Of a stretch of DNA of 64,000 nt, positions 1 through 8,757 are shown in pieces. How positions within the stretch are numbered: position 1 is the first letter of the stretch; each line of letters begins with the position of its first letter. This DNA comes from Oxobacter pfennigii (GTDB lineage Bacteria; Bacillota; Clostridia; Clostridiales; Oxobacteraceae): assembly GCF_001317355.1 (NCBI RefSeq), contig NZ_LKET01000014.1, forward strand, positions 1-64,000, given 5' to 3'. The notes beneath the pieces were generated by a model. That model did not search any database. It had not been told where the DNA came from and saw nothing but the letters and a program-made list of their open reading frames with translations. The translations under genes were made by a program, and so were the position numbers.

Positions 1-259
1 TAAATACCGCTTCAATTACCCTTGGGTTGGGGCTGTCTATGCAAACAGGCTTGTCTACCGCATTTTGAACTATGTCCATAAGCCATTTTAAAGTCTCAAC
101 TTCTATGTCCGGTGCAGTGCTGGCGCACACATCTATAAAATTAGCACCTGCTTCTGCTTGCCTTACAGCCAAATCCCGGATAAAAGCCTCATCTTTCTGT
201 TCGATGGCATTTTTAACGCTGGGTATGGTACCGTTGATTTTTTCACCAATGATTATCAA
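1..259 (-). CDS. Pterin-dependent methyltransferase (methyltetrahydrofolate:corrinoid type), N-terminal part
   Basis: Only the first 86 codons lie in the window. The minus-strand translation begins MIIIGEKINGT and carries AGANFIDV and CIDSPNP, the opening beta-alpha units of the dihydropteroate-synthase-like TIM barrel of methyl-H4folate:corrinoid methyltransferases (AcsE, MtgA and relatives). Such enzymes transfer the N5-methyl group of methyltetrahydrofolate to or from the cobalt of a corrinoid protein. The start is a TTG at 257-259, chosen because AGGAGGG (268-274) lies at proper distance and no ATG fits. With the CO dehydrogenase at 17.6 kb it would suit Wood-Ljungdahl or methyl-group metabolism. 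Which subfamily it belongs to (AcsE versus a methylamine/betaine system methyltransferase) cannot be decided from the fragment. Confidence 0.8.
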   Translation of the reverse strand, partial: MIIIGEKINGTIPSVKNAIEQKDEAFIRDLAVRQAEAGANFIDVCASTAPDIEVETLKWLMDIVQNAVDKPVCIDSPNPRVIEAVF

Positions 260-699
260 TTTAAACACCCTCCTAAAAAACCGTTATTTTCTTATATTTC
301 ATATATTTACTTGCAGTTTAGCATTATTTTTATTTTGTGTCAAACCTATTGATTGCTGTTATTCCTAAGCTCAATCAAGGCATCTCAATATTCTCTTCAA
401 AAACTAATAAAAAATAGATATATTATTATTGTACATTTAAACCAAAAAATACAAAAATTTGATTTATTTTTGTATTTTACATCTTATTAAATGTTCTTTT
501 ATTATTTCTGTATATTTTAAAATGCATATATTTGTGTTATACTAATATATAAAGAATCAGGGTAATAATATAGCTTTTATGGTATTTTATGAACTAATAA
601 TCTTTTTTATAAAGTTTTCTAATGTACAAGCTATATGCTGCTTTTATTCTTTAAAACTCGAAATCAGAATTACATACTAAATTTTTCGGAGGAGCAGAG
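260..699. other. Divergent intergenic region without a recognised gene
   Basis: About 440 bp of AT-rich DNA lies between the leftward methyltransferase and the rightward adk. It must hold both promoters. I see only weak hexamers: TATACT at 538-543 rightward and TACAAT (complement of 428-433) leftward, both without a good -35. No riboswitch or hairpin was recognised. The adk ribosome binding site (GGAGGAG) sits at its right end. Confidence 0.6.
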
Positions 700-1350
700 A
701 TGAGAATAATATTATTAGGCGCACCTGGATCCGGAAAAGGCACCCAGGCAGCAAGAATCCAGCAAAAATATAATATACCCCATATTTCAACGGGAGATAT
801 TTTCAGGAGCAACATACAAAGACAAACAGAAATAGGAATGGAAGCAAAAAAATACATGGATCAAGGGCTTTTAGTTCCCGATGAGCTTACATTAAGAATT
901 GTTGAAAGCCGTCTTATGGAGGACGACTGCCAGATAGGATTCATGCTGGACGGATTTCCAAGAACAACTGTGCAGGCCGAAGCTTTGGATAAAAGGCTCA
1001 ACGAGCTTGGAAAAAGCCTGAATGTAGTGATAAGTTTAGATGTTAATGATGATACCATAATAAAGAGAATAACCGGCAGACAGGTATGCAAAAGCTGCGG
1101 CGAAGTCTTTAATTTATATTTCAAAAATCCGGCAGAAGCAGGCAAATGCGATAAATGCGGCGGTGAGCTTTATACCAGAGCAGATGATACCGAAGAGACT
1201 GTAGCAAAACGGCTCAAGGTATATGGGGAACAGACTTATCCTCTTATTGATTTTTACTCCAAAAAGGGCAATCTTGTAAAGATCAACGGCGAGCAGGAAG
1301 AAGAGCAGGTATTCTATGACATAACTCAGACATTGAACAGCATTATATAG
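700..1350 (+). CDS. adk: Adenylate kinase, zinc-containing long form
   Basis: This enzyme catalyses ATP + AMP to 2 ADP in the cytoplasm. The 216-residue protein has the P-loop GAPGSGKGT (residues 7-15), the AMP-site DGFPRT (84-89) and a LID domain with a Cys4 zinc site (C130, C133, C150, C153), as in Gram-positive long-form adenylate kinases. A GGAGGAG ribosome binding site precedes the ATG. In most Firmicutes adk sits between secY and map in the ribosomal protein cluster. Here it stands alone, so it could be a relocated gene or a second copy. Repeat copy A starts 7 nt after the stop codon. Confidence 0.97.
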   Translation: MRIILLGAPGSGKGTQAARIQQKYNIPHISTGDIFRSNIQRQTEIGMEAKKYMDQGLLVPDELTLRIVESRLMEDDCQIGFMLDGFPRTTVQAEALDKRLNELGKSLNVVISLDVNDDTIIKRITGRQVCKSCGEVFNLYFKNPAEAGKCDKCGGELYTRADDTEETVAKRLKVYGEQTYPLIDFYSKKGNLVKINGEQEEEQVFYDITQTLNSII

Positions 1351-1356
1351 ATGGAA

Positions 1357-1555
1357 GGGGCTGTTGCATTTGGAACAACATGAATGAGCATTGTGAGAGT
1401 TCTTTAAAAGCTCTTGGTGGCTCTGCCGAAGATACCTAGAATTTTAGATTGTTTGAACGAAGGAAGTTTAAAAATTATTGTATTTTCAAGGCAGGGCACC
1501 TTAGAACTTGAAGAACTCAAGCACAGCAATGCAGTGTTTCAAATGCGACAGCCCC
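1357..1555 (+). repeat. Long-hairpin repeat, copy A (about 200 bp)
   Basis: The 199-bp element has terminal inverted repeats (GGGGCTGTTGCATTT at the left; AAATGCGACAGCCCC at the right, pairing with G-U wobbles). Nested inner complementary blocks (GAGTTCTT with AAGAACTC, CTGCC with GGCAG, AGAATTTT with AAAATTAT) mean the whole unit can fold into one long imperfect hairpin. It lies in the adk / aldo-keto reductase convergent gap. Related copies are at 13247, 22479, 28323 and 40960. An open frame of 71 codons runs through it but is judged spurious. Confidence 0.9.
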
Positions 1556-1568
1556 AATCTATTAAGAA

Positions 1569-1600
1569 GCCATTTGCAATTTGCAAATGGCTCTTTTGCT
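1569..1600. terminator. Intrinsic terminator between convergent genes
   Basis: GCCATTTGCAA (1569-1579) is complementary to TTGCAAATGGC (1581-1591) and is followed by TCTTTTGCTTCT, a plausible rightward terminator for adk read-through. It lies just before the end of the leftward aldo/keto reductase gene. Confidence 0.7.
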
Positions 1601-1604
1601 TCTG

Positions 1605-2630
1605 TTATGCATTTTTGTGTGCACTGTAAAACTCCAGATATTTTTTAAGCTCTTTCTTTAAAAGATTGGGAGTGTCAATTTCATAGGGACAGTGGCTTTT
1701 GCAGTTGCCGCAGTCTATACAGTCATTGATAAGCTCCATTTTTTCTTTCCAGTCATCCTCAAGATACCGCTCGAAAGGAGCTCTCTTTAAAAGGAGTGAC
1801 ATCCTAGCGGAGTTGTTTATCTCAATTCCAGCAGGACATGGCATACAGTAGCCGCACCCCCTGCAGAATTCCCCCGCCAATTCCAAACGGTCCTTTTCTA
1901 TAACCTTCATCATGTTTTCGTCCAGAACAGGAGGATTTTTTTCAAATTCAATAAATTGCTCCAACTCGCTCAACCTCTGGATCCCCCAAATGGGAACAAC
2001 ATTATCAAACTGCCTCAAAAATGCAAATGTGGAAGCCACGTTTGTTATCAGGCCGCCTGATAAGCCTTTCATGGCAATAACCCCCAAATCCATCTCCTTG
2101 CAGGCTTCAATAATTGTCAAATCCTTATTGGTAGATAAAGAATTTAAAGGGAACTGGATAGTGTCATATTTTCCTGATCTTGCAGCTTCTATTGCTATCT
2201 CTATCCTGTGATTGGTAAAACCTAAAAAACGTATCATTCCCTTTTTCTTTGCTTCCAAAAGCCCGCCGTATAAGCTGTCGGGATCATCGGGGTCAGGGAT
2301 ATCTTTGGGATTATGAAGCTGAAGTATATCTATATAGTCAGTTTTTAACATCTTCAAGCTGATTTCTATATCTTGAAGCAAGTCCTTTTTATTTTCTGCC
2401 GGGCTTTTGCTGGCTATTATTATATCCTTTCTGACATCTGACAGAGCATGGCCGATTTTCTCCTCACTGTCTGAATATCCCCTTGCAGTATCGAAAAAAT
2501 TAACTCCGTTATCATAGGCTTTTCTTAAAATAATTTTTGCATCCGCAAATGAAATTCTCTGTATGGGAAGCGCTCCGAATCCGCTTTTGGATACCATCAA
2601 ATTGGTACGCCCCAGTCTGAACTTATCCAT
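1605..2630 (-). CDS. Aldo/keto reductase with C-terminal 2x[4Fe-4S] ferredoxin domain
   Basis: The 341-residue protein has an NAD(P)H-type aldo/keto reductase barrel with the catalytic tetrad visible as D47 and Y52 (FFDTARGY), K75 (ASKSP) and H105-106 region (LQLHN). A C-terminal bacterial ferredoxin domain follows, with two cysteine sets (C256-C259-C262-C265 and C304-C307-C310-C314). Such Fe-S aldo/keto reductases are common in strict anaerobes and their substrates are generally unknown. The ferredoxin part suggests electron exchange with ferredoxin as well as nicotinamide. AAGGAGA precedes the ATG. It is transcribed with, or 94 bp downstream of, a paralogue (2725-3888). The two proteins are clearly different in sequence, so they are an old duplication. 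Confidence 0.9.
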   Translation of the reverse strand: MDKFRLGRTNLMVSKSGFGALPIQRISFADAKIILRKAYDNGVNFFDTARGYSDSEEKIGHALSDVRKDIIIASKSPAENKKDLLQDIEISLKMLKTDYIDILQLHNPKDIPDPDDPDSLYGGLLEAKKKGMIRFLGFTNHRIEIAIEAARSGKYDTIQFPLNSLSTNKDLTIIEACKEMDLGVIAMKGLSGGLITNVASTFAFLRQFDNVVPIWGIQRLSELEQFIEFEKNPPVLDENMMKVIEKDRLELAGEFCRGCGYCMPCPAGIEINNSARMSLLLKRAPFERYLEDDWKEKMELINDCIDCGNCKSHCPYEIDTPNLLKKELKKYLEFYSAHKNA

Positions 2631-2670
2631 AACTAATCTCCTTCCTATGTTTCAAACTTAGCAATATATA

Positions 2671-2714
2671 ATTCACTCCAGGGATAAACTGATTAATTTA
2701 TTCCTGGAGTGAAT
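2671..2714. terminator. 18-bp inverted repeat between two aldo/keto reductase genes
   Basis: ATTCACTCCAGGGATAAA (2671-2688) pairs along all 18 positions with 2697-2714, with one G-U, around an 8-nt loop. It lies 10 nt after the stop of the upstream gene 2725-3888. The minus-strand tail (AATTATATATTG) is AU-rich but is not a clean U run. It may be a weak terminator or an RNA stabiliser that separates expression of the two genes. Confidence 0.6.
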
Positions 2715-2724
2715 CTTTACTTTT

Positions 2725-3888
2725 TTAATATTCTTTTCCTAAACCCAACACCTCATGAACCTTTGGCATCCATTGGCTTATCTCTATCTTCTGCGGACAT
2801 TTTTCTTCACAGACACCGCACTGTATACATGCGCCTGCCCGGTTTTCTTCACCTAGAAACCTTACGTATGTACCGCGGGCACCCGATAGATCATCATACA
2901 TATATCCTTCATTATATGTTTTGAAGTTCCTCGGTATTTCCACATCATTTGGACATGGAACACAATAGCTGCAGCCGGTGCACGGGATTAATGTTCTTTG
3001 TGAATATTCTTCCCTGACCTTGTCAATGAGCTTTAAATCTTCGCTGCTCAATGAATTTGCTCCGGAGGAATCTGCTGATTTTAGATTCTCTATCACTTGC
3101 CCCATGGTAGTCATACCGCTTAATATGACAGTAACCTCAGGCTGGTTCCATAGCCACTGTAATGCCCAGTCGGCTGGAGTTTTCTGCTTGCTGTGTGATG
3201 CGAACAAATCCTTTACTGTTTTAGGGGGATTTGCCAGCTTTCCTCCGAGTAAAGGTTCCATAAGTACGACGGCTATGCCCTTTGAGGCAGCCAGCTTCAA
3301 GCCTTTCATTCCTGCCTGATTATCAACATCCATATAATTATATTGTATCTGGCAGAAGGTCCATCCATCATAGTAATTTATTATTTCTTCAAAGGTATCA
3401 TAGTCATCATGGAATGAAAAGCCTAAGTGTTTAATCCTTCCGTCCGATATTGCGGCCTCTGCTTTTTCAATGAGCTTTAAATCCTTGACTGTTTTAAAGC
3501 TATGCTTCGAAAGGCCGTGTAAAAGATAGAAATCAATGTAGTCTATATCAAGCGCCTTTAATTGCTCATCTAAAAATCTGTCAAAATCGCCTTCTTCTTT
3601 TATAATTCTGACAGGGGATTTTGTAGCCACTTTGACTTTTTCCCTGTAACCATCCTTCAGTGCTTTTCCTAAGACCACTTCACTTTTTCCGTGAACCCAG
3701 CCTGCGCCATGATAAAAGTATGCTGTATCCACATAATTTACCCCATTATCAATGGCATGGCGTATCATTTTTATGGCCTCTTCTTCATCGACGCTTTCAT
3801 TTCTTCCGTCCAATGTAGGCAGCCTCATACATCCGAAACCCAGGGCGGATGCTTCCCAGTCCAATTTACCAAATTTCCTGTATTGCAT
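2725..3888 (-). CDS. Aldo/keto reductase with C-terminal ferredoxin domain
   Basis: The 387-residue protein is a paralogue of the neighbouring 1605-2630 product. The barrel shows D54 and Y59 (YVDTAYFYHG), K90 (ATKSP) and FYLLHG for the catalytic His. The C-terminus holds two cysteine clusters, CTGCSYCVPCPND near residue 305 and C354-C357-C360-C364 (CIQCGVCEEKCP). It is a cytoplasmic oxidoreductase of unknown substrate. AAGGAGG lies just upstream of the ATG. The gene is probably the first of a two-gene unit, since the 3889-4183 region upstream is AT-rich and divergent. Confidence 0.9.
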   Translation of the reverse strand: MQYRKFGKLDWEASALGFGCMRLPTLDGRNESVDEEEAIKMIRHAIDNGVNYVDTAYFYHGAGWVHGKSEVVLGKALKDGYREKVKVATKSPVRIIKEEGDFDRFLDEQLKALDIDYIDFYLLHGLSKHSFKTVKDLKLIEKAEAAISDGRIKHLGFSFHDDYDTFEEIINYYDGWTFCQIQYNYMDVDNQAGMKGLKLAASKGIAVVLMEPLLGGKLANPPKTVKDLFASHSKQKTPADWALQWLWNQPEVTVILSGMTTMGQVIENLKSADSSGANSLSSEDLKLIDKVREEYSQRTLIPCTGCSYCVPCPNDVEIPRNFKTYNEGYMYDDLSGARGTYVRFLGEENRAGACIQCGVCEEKCPQKIEISQWMPKVHEVLGLGKEY

Positions 3889-4183
3889 TTTTTCTCCTCC
3901 TTAGAGCTAAATATAAAAAAATTTTTTTAATCTTATTTAAATCATTCTGTAAAAAACATAAGTCCTTATAGATAATAACTCATTTCTTATATTCTATACC
4001 TTATATGGCAATTTTTAAATAAAAAATATATTTCTGCCCAATATATAAATATATTTTTTGAAGAAAAATTATAATAAAATTTAATATTTCACGCTGAATT
4101 AACCTGATTTAACCTGCTTAATACATAAAATTAATGTGATTTTGTTAGATTATATTCTAGAAATAATATTAGGAGGAATTGTT

Positions 4184-4765
4184 ATGTTTTCACACACCCA
4201 TGCATACATTGCCGATATGATTTCAAAAAAGCTCAGAGAAGAAAAGCAAATATTGCTGAATAATGCAGCTTTCAGATTTGGCAGCATTATACCGGATTTT
4301 TCCCCCAAGTATTTATCCATAGGCCACTATATGGATGAAAGTATGGACTTCATAACAGGTGAGGCTTTAAAATTATCAAAAGTATTGTTCCAGAACCATG
4401 AAGCAAAAGCTTCGGATTACTCCAAAAGGCTGGGAATAATAGTCCATTACGTTTCTGATTATTTCTGTTATGCCCATAATGATGATATATACAAAAAAGA
4501 TAAAATCAGACACTTCTTTTATGAAGCAGACCTTAAATCCCAAATCGGCAAACTGAAAAACAGCATCACAATCCCTGCAGACACCCTGTCCCACACCATA
4601 TACAAGGATAATTTCATCGATTATTTGGAGAATAAGCTTAAAAACTATAATATGGAGGACAAATCTCATCTTAAGGATATAAATTACGCTCTTGAAGCAA
4701 GCTATACCGTATGCAATTTCATATTAACAAGATCATTAAACAGGTTGGATATTGACGCAGCATAA
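4184..4765 (+). CDS. Zinc-dependent phospholipase C family protein (short form)
   Basis: The 193-residue protein begins MFSHTHAYIAD and contains FRFGSIIPDF, GHYMDES and IVHYVSDYFCYAHN. These His/Asp-rich helical motifs match the zinc-dependent phospholipase C / S1-P1 nuclease superfamily as found in uncharacterised clostridial proteins. A longer frame opens with a GTG at 4136, but AGGAGG at 4171-4176 selects the ATG at 4184. There is no signal peptide, so the protein is probably cytoplasmic and need not be a toxin-like secreted lipase. The real substrate is unknown. Confidence 0.7.
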   Translation: MFSHTHAYIADMISKKLREEKQILLNNAAFRFGSIIPDFSPKYLSIGHYMDESMDFITGEALKLSKVLFQNHEAKASDYSKRLGIIVHYVSDYFCYAHNDDIYKKDKIRHFFYEADLKSQIGKLKNSITIPADTLSHTIYKDNFIDYLENKLKNYNMEDKSHLKDINYALEASYTVCNFILTRSLNRLDIDAA

Positions 4766-4790
4766 TATACGTACCATAACCTGTTTTTTA
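4739..4790 (+). terminator. Terminator overlapping the 3' end of the phospholipase-like gene
   Basis: AACAGGTT (4739-4746, inside the last codons) pairs with AACCTGTT (4778-4785), followed by TTTTATTT. The loop is large (31 nt), so efficiency is uncertain. A 15-bp direct repeat (TTTATGCAAAAATAA at 4791 and 4849) follows. Confidence 0.5.
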
Positions 4791-4864
4791 TTTATGCAAA
4801 AATAAGAATCCCACATGCTATAGTTGCCAGCAGCCCCAGGAATCTATGTTTATGCAAAAATAAA

Positions 4865-4895
4865 AAGCTCCGTGAATTTTCGGGGCTTATTTTTA
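4865..4895. terminator. Bidirectional intrinsic terminator
   Basis: AAGCTCCG (4865-4872) pairs with CGGGGCTT (4881-4888) and is flanked by an A-rich left side and TATTTTTAT on the right. It serves the convergent genes 4184-4765 and 4905-5738. Confidence 0.8.
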
Positions 4896-4904
4896 TGGCT
4901 TAAA

Positions 4905-5738
4905 TTATACTGATATTTTTTGGCTGCATTTTTTATCAATTATCTTTTTCCATTGAGGCCTTCTGTTTTCAAATACCGTTATATAGTTAAACCCGGCTTC
5001 ATGAGCAAGATTTACGGCATCTATAACCCCTTTTCCCACATCACAGGCAAAATGGGCATCTGAGCCTATGGTCAGTATTTCTCCCCCTAATTCCCTGTAA
5101 AGCTTAAGAACGTCTATTCCCGGCATGGTTTCCTTTGGAGCCTGCCTTAATCCGGAAGTATTTATCTCCAGCCCCCTCCCCTTCTCAATCAATGTCTTTA
5201 AAACATCCCTTAAAAGTTCAGGCTTGTTCATAAGTGTAATCCTTGTTTTAAAGTGGTTTGCGCCATATCTTTTTATCAAATCCAGATGCCCTACGCAGTC
5301 CAATTGACCCCAGTCTGCCAGCGCTTTTAGCTCTTTAAGATAATCAACATATAAATCATCGAGATTGATTTTATCAAAGTTAAGTTCACTGACATCAGTG
5401 CCATCAGGGAATTTATGGGCCGAACCTATTACATAATCATAAGGCAGTGATTTTAATAAGAGCTCCGATGTCTCTTTAAACTGGTGAGGCTGACCTAATT
5501 CCACACCCATTTTTATATTAAGCTTTCCTTTGAATTTATCCCTTGCCGCTAAAACATCCTTCCAGTAAGCATTGGGTTTATATTCTCTGTAGCTTATATT
5601 TTTGGCTGAGGGTTCGAAATGGTCGGTTATAGCTATTTCATCCAGGCCTTTTTTAATGGCATTTTCGCACAGCCTAGATATTGTATCATTTCCATCCGTT
5701 GAATGCTTTGAATGCATATGGTAATCTATTAAATACAT
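4905..5738 (-). CDS. Histidinol-phosphatase-type PHP-domain phosphoesterase
   Basis: The 277-residue PHP-domain protein has the metal ligands in DYHMHSKHSTDG (residues 5-16), ITDHFEP, GVELGQP, IGSAH and GSDAHF, the order seen in the HisK/HisJ histidinol phosphatases that dephosphorylate L-histidinol phosphate in histidine synthesis. No other his gene is nearby, so the physiological substrate is inferred from family only. AGGAGG lies 5-6 nt before the ATG. The gene diverges from the EAL-GGDEF gene. Confidence 0.82.
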   Translation of the reverse strand: MYLIDYHMHSKHSTDGNDTISRLCENAIKKGLDEIAITDHFEPSAKNISYREYKPNAYWKDVLAARDKFKGKLNIKMGVELGQPHQFKETSELLLKSLPYDYVIGSAHKFPDGTDVSELNFDKINLDDLYVDYLKELKALADWGQLDCVGHLDLIKRYGANHFKTRITLMNKPELLRDVLKTLIEKGRGLEINTSGLRQAPKETMPGIDVLKLYRELGGEILTIGSDAHFACDVGKGVIDAVNLAHEAGFNYITVFENRRPQWKKIIDKKCSQKISV

Positions 5739-5951
5739 GCATACCTCCTGTTTTTATGATATTTAGCCTTATTGGTTTCAAATACATATTAACATAATAA
5801 TGTTAAAGGCATATTAAGTCTTGATTAATTGCATATAACAAAGACTTTTAACCTCAAATTAACAGCTCTTTAATGCCCCTGTGACAAAGATATTCCATAA
5901 TTAAAATCACACTGCAATTTTGAGGAATACTAATAACAAAGGATGGTTTAT

Positions 5952-7754
5952 ATGAGCATATCAGATGATGAAATTTATTATTTGGAGCTGAAGAATATGC
6001 TTGCTGCAAAAGAAGTGCATACGCATTTTCAGCCTATTGTTTCATTGACCGATGGTCATGTAATAGGCTATGAGGCTTTATCCCGGGGTAAAATAGGCTC
6101 AATTCTAGAAAATCCGGATACCATGTTTGAAATAGCCCACAAATATAACATGACCTGGGAATTAGAGCTATTGTGCAGAATCAAAGCAGTTAATAATGCA
6201 CAAACAATGCCTTCCGAAAAAAAGCTTTTTTTAAATGTAGACCCTGGCGTTATCAAGGATGAAAATTTTAAAAGAGGCTTCACTCAGGATTTTCTTTTAA
6301 ACAATAACATAGACCCAAACAATATAATCTTTGAAATAACCGAAAAAACCGCCATAGAGGACTATAAAACTTTCCGCATGCTTCTGGAAAACTATGTTGA
6401 GCAGGGTTATAAGATAGCCATTGATGACACCGGTGCAGGCTATTCGGGACTGAAGCTTTTAGCAGAAACTCATCCTCAGTACATAAAAATAGACATGGAC
6501 TTAATTAGAAATATTGATAAAGACAGCTTCAAGCAGTCTCTTTTAATTAGTTTTTTGGATTTTTCCCAGGTTACAAATATGAAAATAATCGCAGAAGGCA
6601 TTGAAACCTTGGATGAATTAAATACCCTCATAAATATCGGTATACCTTACGGTCAGGGCTTTTATCTTCATAAGCCCTGCAAAAAATTTGCAGAGCTTCC
6701 CCAATCCCTAAAAGAGCATATAGCAAATGCCAACAGAAGAAAATCTTCCAAGTACTTCAACAATTCTGAAACAGAAATAGTGGGGAATATAATCCGCTAT
6801 GATTCCTCTATATTGCCTGATACCCTGTGCAAGGACGTCAAAGAAAAATTCGAGGACGATAACCTTCAGGGCATAGCCGTCGTAAATAAAAATCAGGAGC
6901 CTTTAGGTCTTATCATGAAATCTAAATTTAATGAACGCCTTGCCACTCAATACGGAGTTGCAATTTATATGAACAGGCCTATAAAGCTCCTTATGGACAA
7001 AAATGCCCTTATTGTTGATTATAATGATTCCTTATCTATGGTATCAAGAGCTGCTATGGCAAGGAAAGAAGAAAATATTTATGATTATATTATCATCACA
7101 AAGGATAATAAATACTGCGGTATAACTACTGTAAAAAGGCTTCTTGAACAGACAACCAACATCGAGCTTATATATGCAAGGCACTTAAACCCCTTAACCG
7201 GTCTTCCGGGGAATATACTTATAGAAAAAAAGATTAAAGAACTCATAGATTCAGAGGGAGACTTTTCTGTTCTTTACCTGGATTTGAACGATTTCAAAGC
7301 ATATAATGATATTTACGGCTTTGAGAGCGGAGACGATATATTAAAGCATACGGCTAAAATAATTGAAGAAAATTTAAGTGATGTACCCTCCCGAGATCGC
7401 TTTTTAGGGCATATAGGCGGTGATGATTTTATAGTTTGCTTAAACTCATTTCAAAGAACAGAAGAAATTTGCAGTAATATCATTAAGAATTTTGATGAAG
7501 CAATAACTCATTATTATAATGAAAAAGACCTTGCAAAGGGATTTATAACCGCAATTAACAGATATGGGGTCTTAGAAAATTTTCCTTTAATGTCCGTTTC
7601 AATTGCCGTGATAACCAATAAAGGAGGGCAATTTATGAACTCTCATGAAATATCCGAGCTGGCTGCACAGATAAAGAAAAAATGCAAATCAATGAAGAAG
7701 AGCTGCTATATAAATGCAGATAAGGATATTTCCTGTAATATGACTAATATTTAG
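5952..7754 (+). CDS. EAL-CBS-GGDEF cyclic-di-GMP signalling protein
   Basis: The 600-residue protein has an N-terminal EAL phosphodiesterase domain (EALSRG at 41-46, then ITEKTAIE, IDDTGAGYSG, IKIDMDLI and IAEGIE), a central CBS pair (about 265-400) and a C-terminal GGDEF domain. The EAL catalytic residues appear present. The cyclase motif is GGDDF (489-493) rather than GGDEF, and there is no RxxD inhibitory site before it. This arrangement suggests a c-di-GMP phosphodiesterase gated by a nucleotide-binding CBS module, with a GGDEF domain that may be weakly active or act as a GTP sensor. The ATG at 5952 is preferred over 5943 because AAAGGA lies 8 nt upstream of it. No membrane segment is present. 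The 3' end overlaps the convergent gene by 11 bp. Confidence 0.9.
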   Translation: MSISDDEIYYLELKNMLAAKEVHTHFQPIVSLTDGHVIGYEALSRGKIGSILENPDTMFEIAHKYNMTWELELLCRIKAVNNAQTMPSEKKLFLNVDPGVIKDENFKRGFTQDFLLNNNIDPNNIIFEITEKTAIEDYKTFRMLLENYVEQGYKIAIDDTGAGYSGLKLLAETHPQYIKIDMDLIRNIDKDSFKQSLLISFLDFSQVTNMKIIAEGIETLDELNTLINIGIPYGQGFYLHKPCKKFAELPQSLKEHIANANRRKSSKYFNNSETEIVGNIIRYDSSILPDTLCKDVKEKFEDDNLQGIAVVNKNQEPLGLIMKSKFNERLATQYGVAIYMNRPIKLLMDKNALIVDYNDSLSMVSRAAMARKEENIYDYIIITKDNKYCGITTVKRLLEQTTNIELIYARHLNPLTGLPGNILIEKKIKELIDSEGDFSVLYLDLNDFKAYNDIYGFESGDDILKHTAKIIEENLSDVPSRDRFLGHIGGDDFIVCLNSFQRTEEICSNIIKNFDEAITHYYNEKDLAKGFITAINRYGVLENFPLMSVSIAVITNKGGQFMNSHEISELAAQIKKKCKSMKKSCYINADKDISCNMTNI

Positions 7755-8580
7755 TTTTATCCTGCTGTATTAAAAAAATATTCTCGATATTTTTTCTTTG
7801 TGTTTTTACATGGTCTGCTCCCATTATAACAAACACTCTGTCATATTTGTTCAAGCTATCCTCTATGACAGACAGCAGATGTTGATTTCTGATATTCAGA
7901 ACCTCACTATATATTCTATTGAGCTTGGTGCCACTTCTATAAATCAAATCATAATAATTAATATCCATCCAATTGCTGCTGTCAATATCTGCATTCAGAT
8001 GTTCTTTCAATAAAGCGAGTACTTTCTTTAACAGAATTTCTTCAGAACTAAAAGGAAAACCCTGATTTGCCATAACATCCAGATATCTTTCGAGCTTCTG
8101 TTCAAAATCCATATTTTGAACAGAACTTTCTCTTTGGAACTGATAAAGCTGCCTTAGAACATACATTAACAGAACGTCCTCTTTGCTGTATTTTTCAAGA
8201 AGGATATCATATTGTCTTCTCATTGAAGGCTCCACACTTTGTAACGGTATATCCTTTTGCTGAGCCAGATATGAAACATATGCGCTTTCTCCCTTTTCTA
8301 TTGCTTCATACATATCAGCATATTTTATTGCATTAAAATCCCCTTCTACCAGAACAACCTGCGGTTTAATTCTGTTGAAATTCTTTTCTATGTCTTTAAA
8401 CATGGGGCTGTCTATATCGTTTGAATGATTTGAACCGTAAAACAATAATTTTTTATTGTTTTTGTCAAGGTTAATAATTTCCACTCCCCTGACTTCCTTT
8501 GAATTTATATTGTAATAATACAGCCCAAAGGTCAAACAAATTATTAAAAAGAACAGTATAAGAAAATTTCTTTTTTTCAA
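7744..8580 (-). CDS. Membrane-anchored TraB/GumN-like protein
   Basis: The 278-residue protein has one N-terminal hydrophobic helix (residues 5-23) and is therefore likely anchored with its domain outside. Two GxxH motifs, GSNH (49-52) and GADH (254-257), and an acidic VLVEGD segment match the TraB/PrgY/GumN (TIKI-like) superfamily, which includes putative metalloproteases. The middle is divergent, so the assignment rests on motif spacing. No peptidase substrate can be named. The stop codon overlaps the end of the EAL-GGDEF gene on the opposite strand, so both transcripts must run into each other. Confidence 0.55.
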   Translation of the reverse strand: MKKRNFLILFFLIICLTFGLYYYNINSKEVRGVEIINLDKNNKKLLFYGSNHSNDIDSPMFKDIEKNFNRIKPQVVLVEGDFNAIKYADMYEAIEKGESAYVSYLAQQKDIPLQSVEPSMRRQYDILLEKYSKEDVLLMYVLRQLYQFQRESSVQNMDFEQKLERYLDVMANQGFPFSSEEILLKKVLALLKEHLNADIDSSNWMDINYYDLIYRSGTKLNRIYSEVLNIRNQHLLSVIEDSLNKYDRVFVIMGADHVKTQRKNIENIFLIQQDKTKY

Positions 8581-8757
8581 CCCTCGCCCTCCTCGCTTTT
8601 AAAAGAATTATCCATGTCAATAGTACCGCAATGTCTGCCGCCAATTCAACATTGATTATTCAATGATAATTAACTAAAATTAAAGATATATAAAAAGATT
8701 ACATATTATATATCAATACAATTCATTGAAAATATCGAGCAAAAAGAAGGGGTACAT

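Noticed and set aside
1414-1629. 71-codon frame inside repeat copy A (and similar frames in copies B and C, with shared ILDCL and FSRQGTLEL-like strings)
   Set aside because: The similarity follows from the DNA repeat itself; starts are not shared, there is no ribosome binding site, and copies D and E break the frame.
4791-4863. 15-bp direct repeat TTTATGCAAAAATAA (4791 and 4849) as a small mobile element or CRISPR remnant
   Set aside because: Only two units, AT-rich, no spacer pattern and no associated genes.
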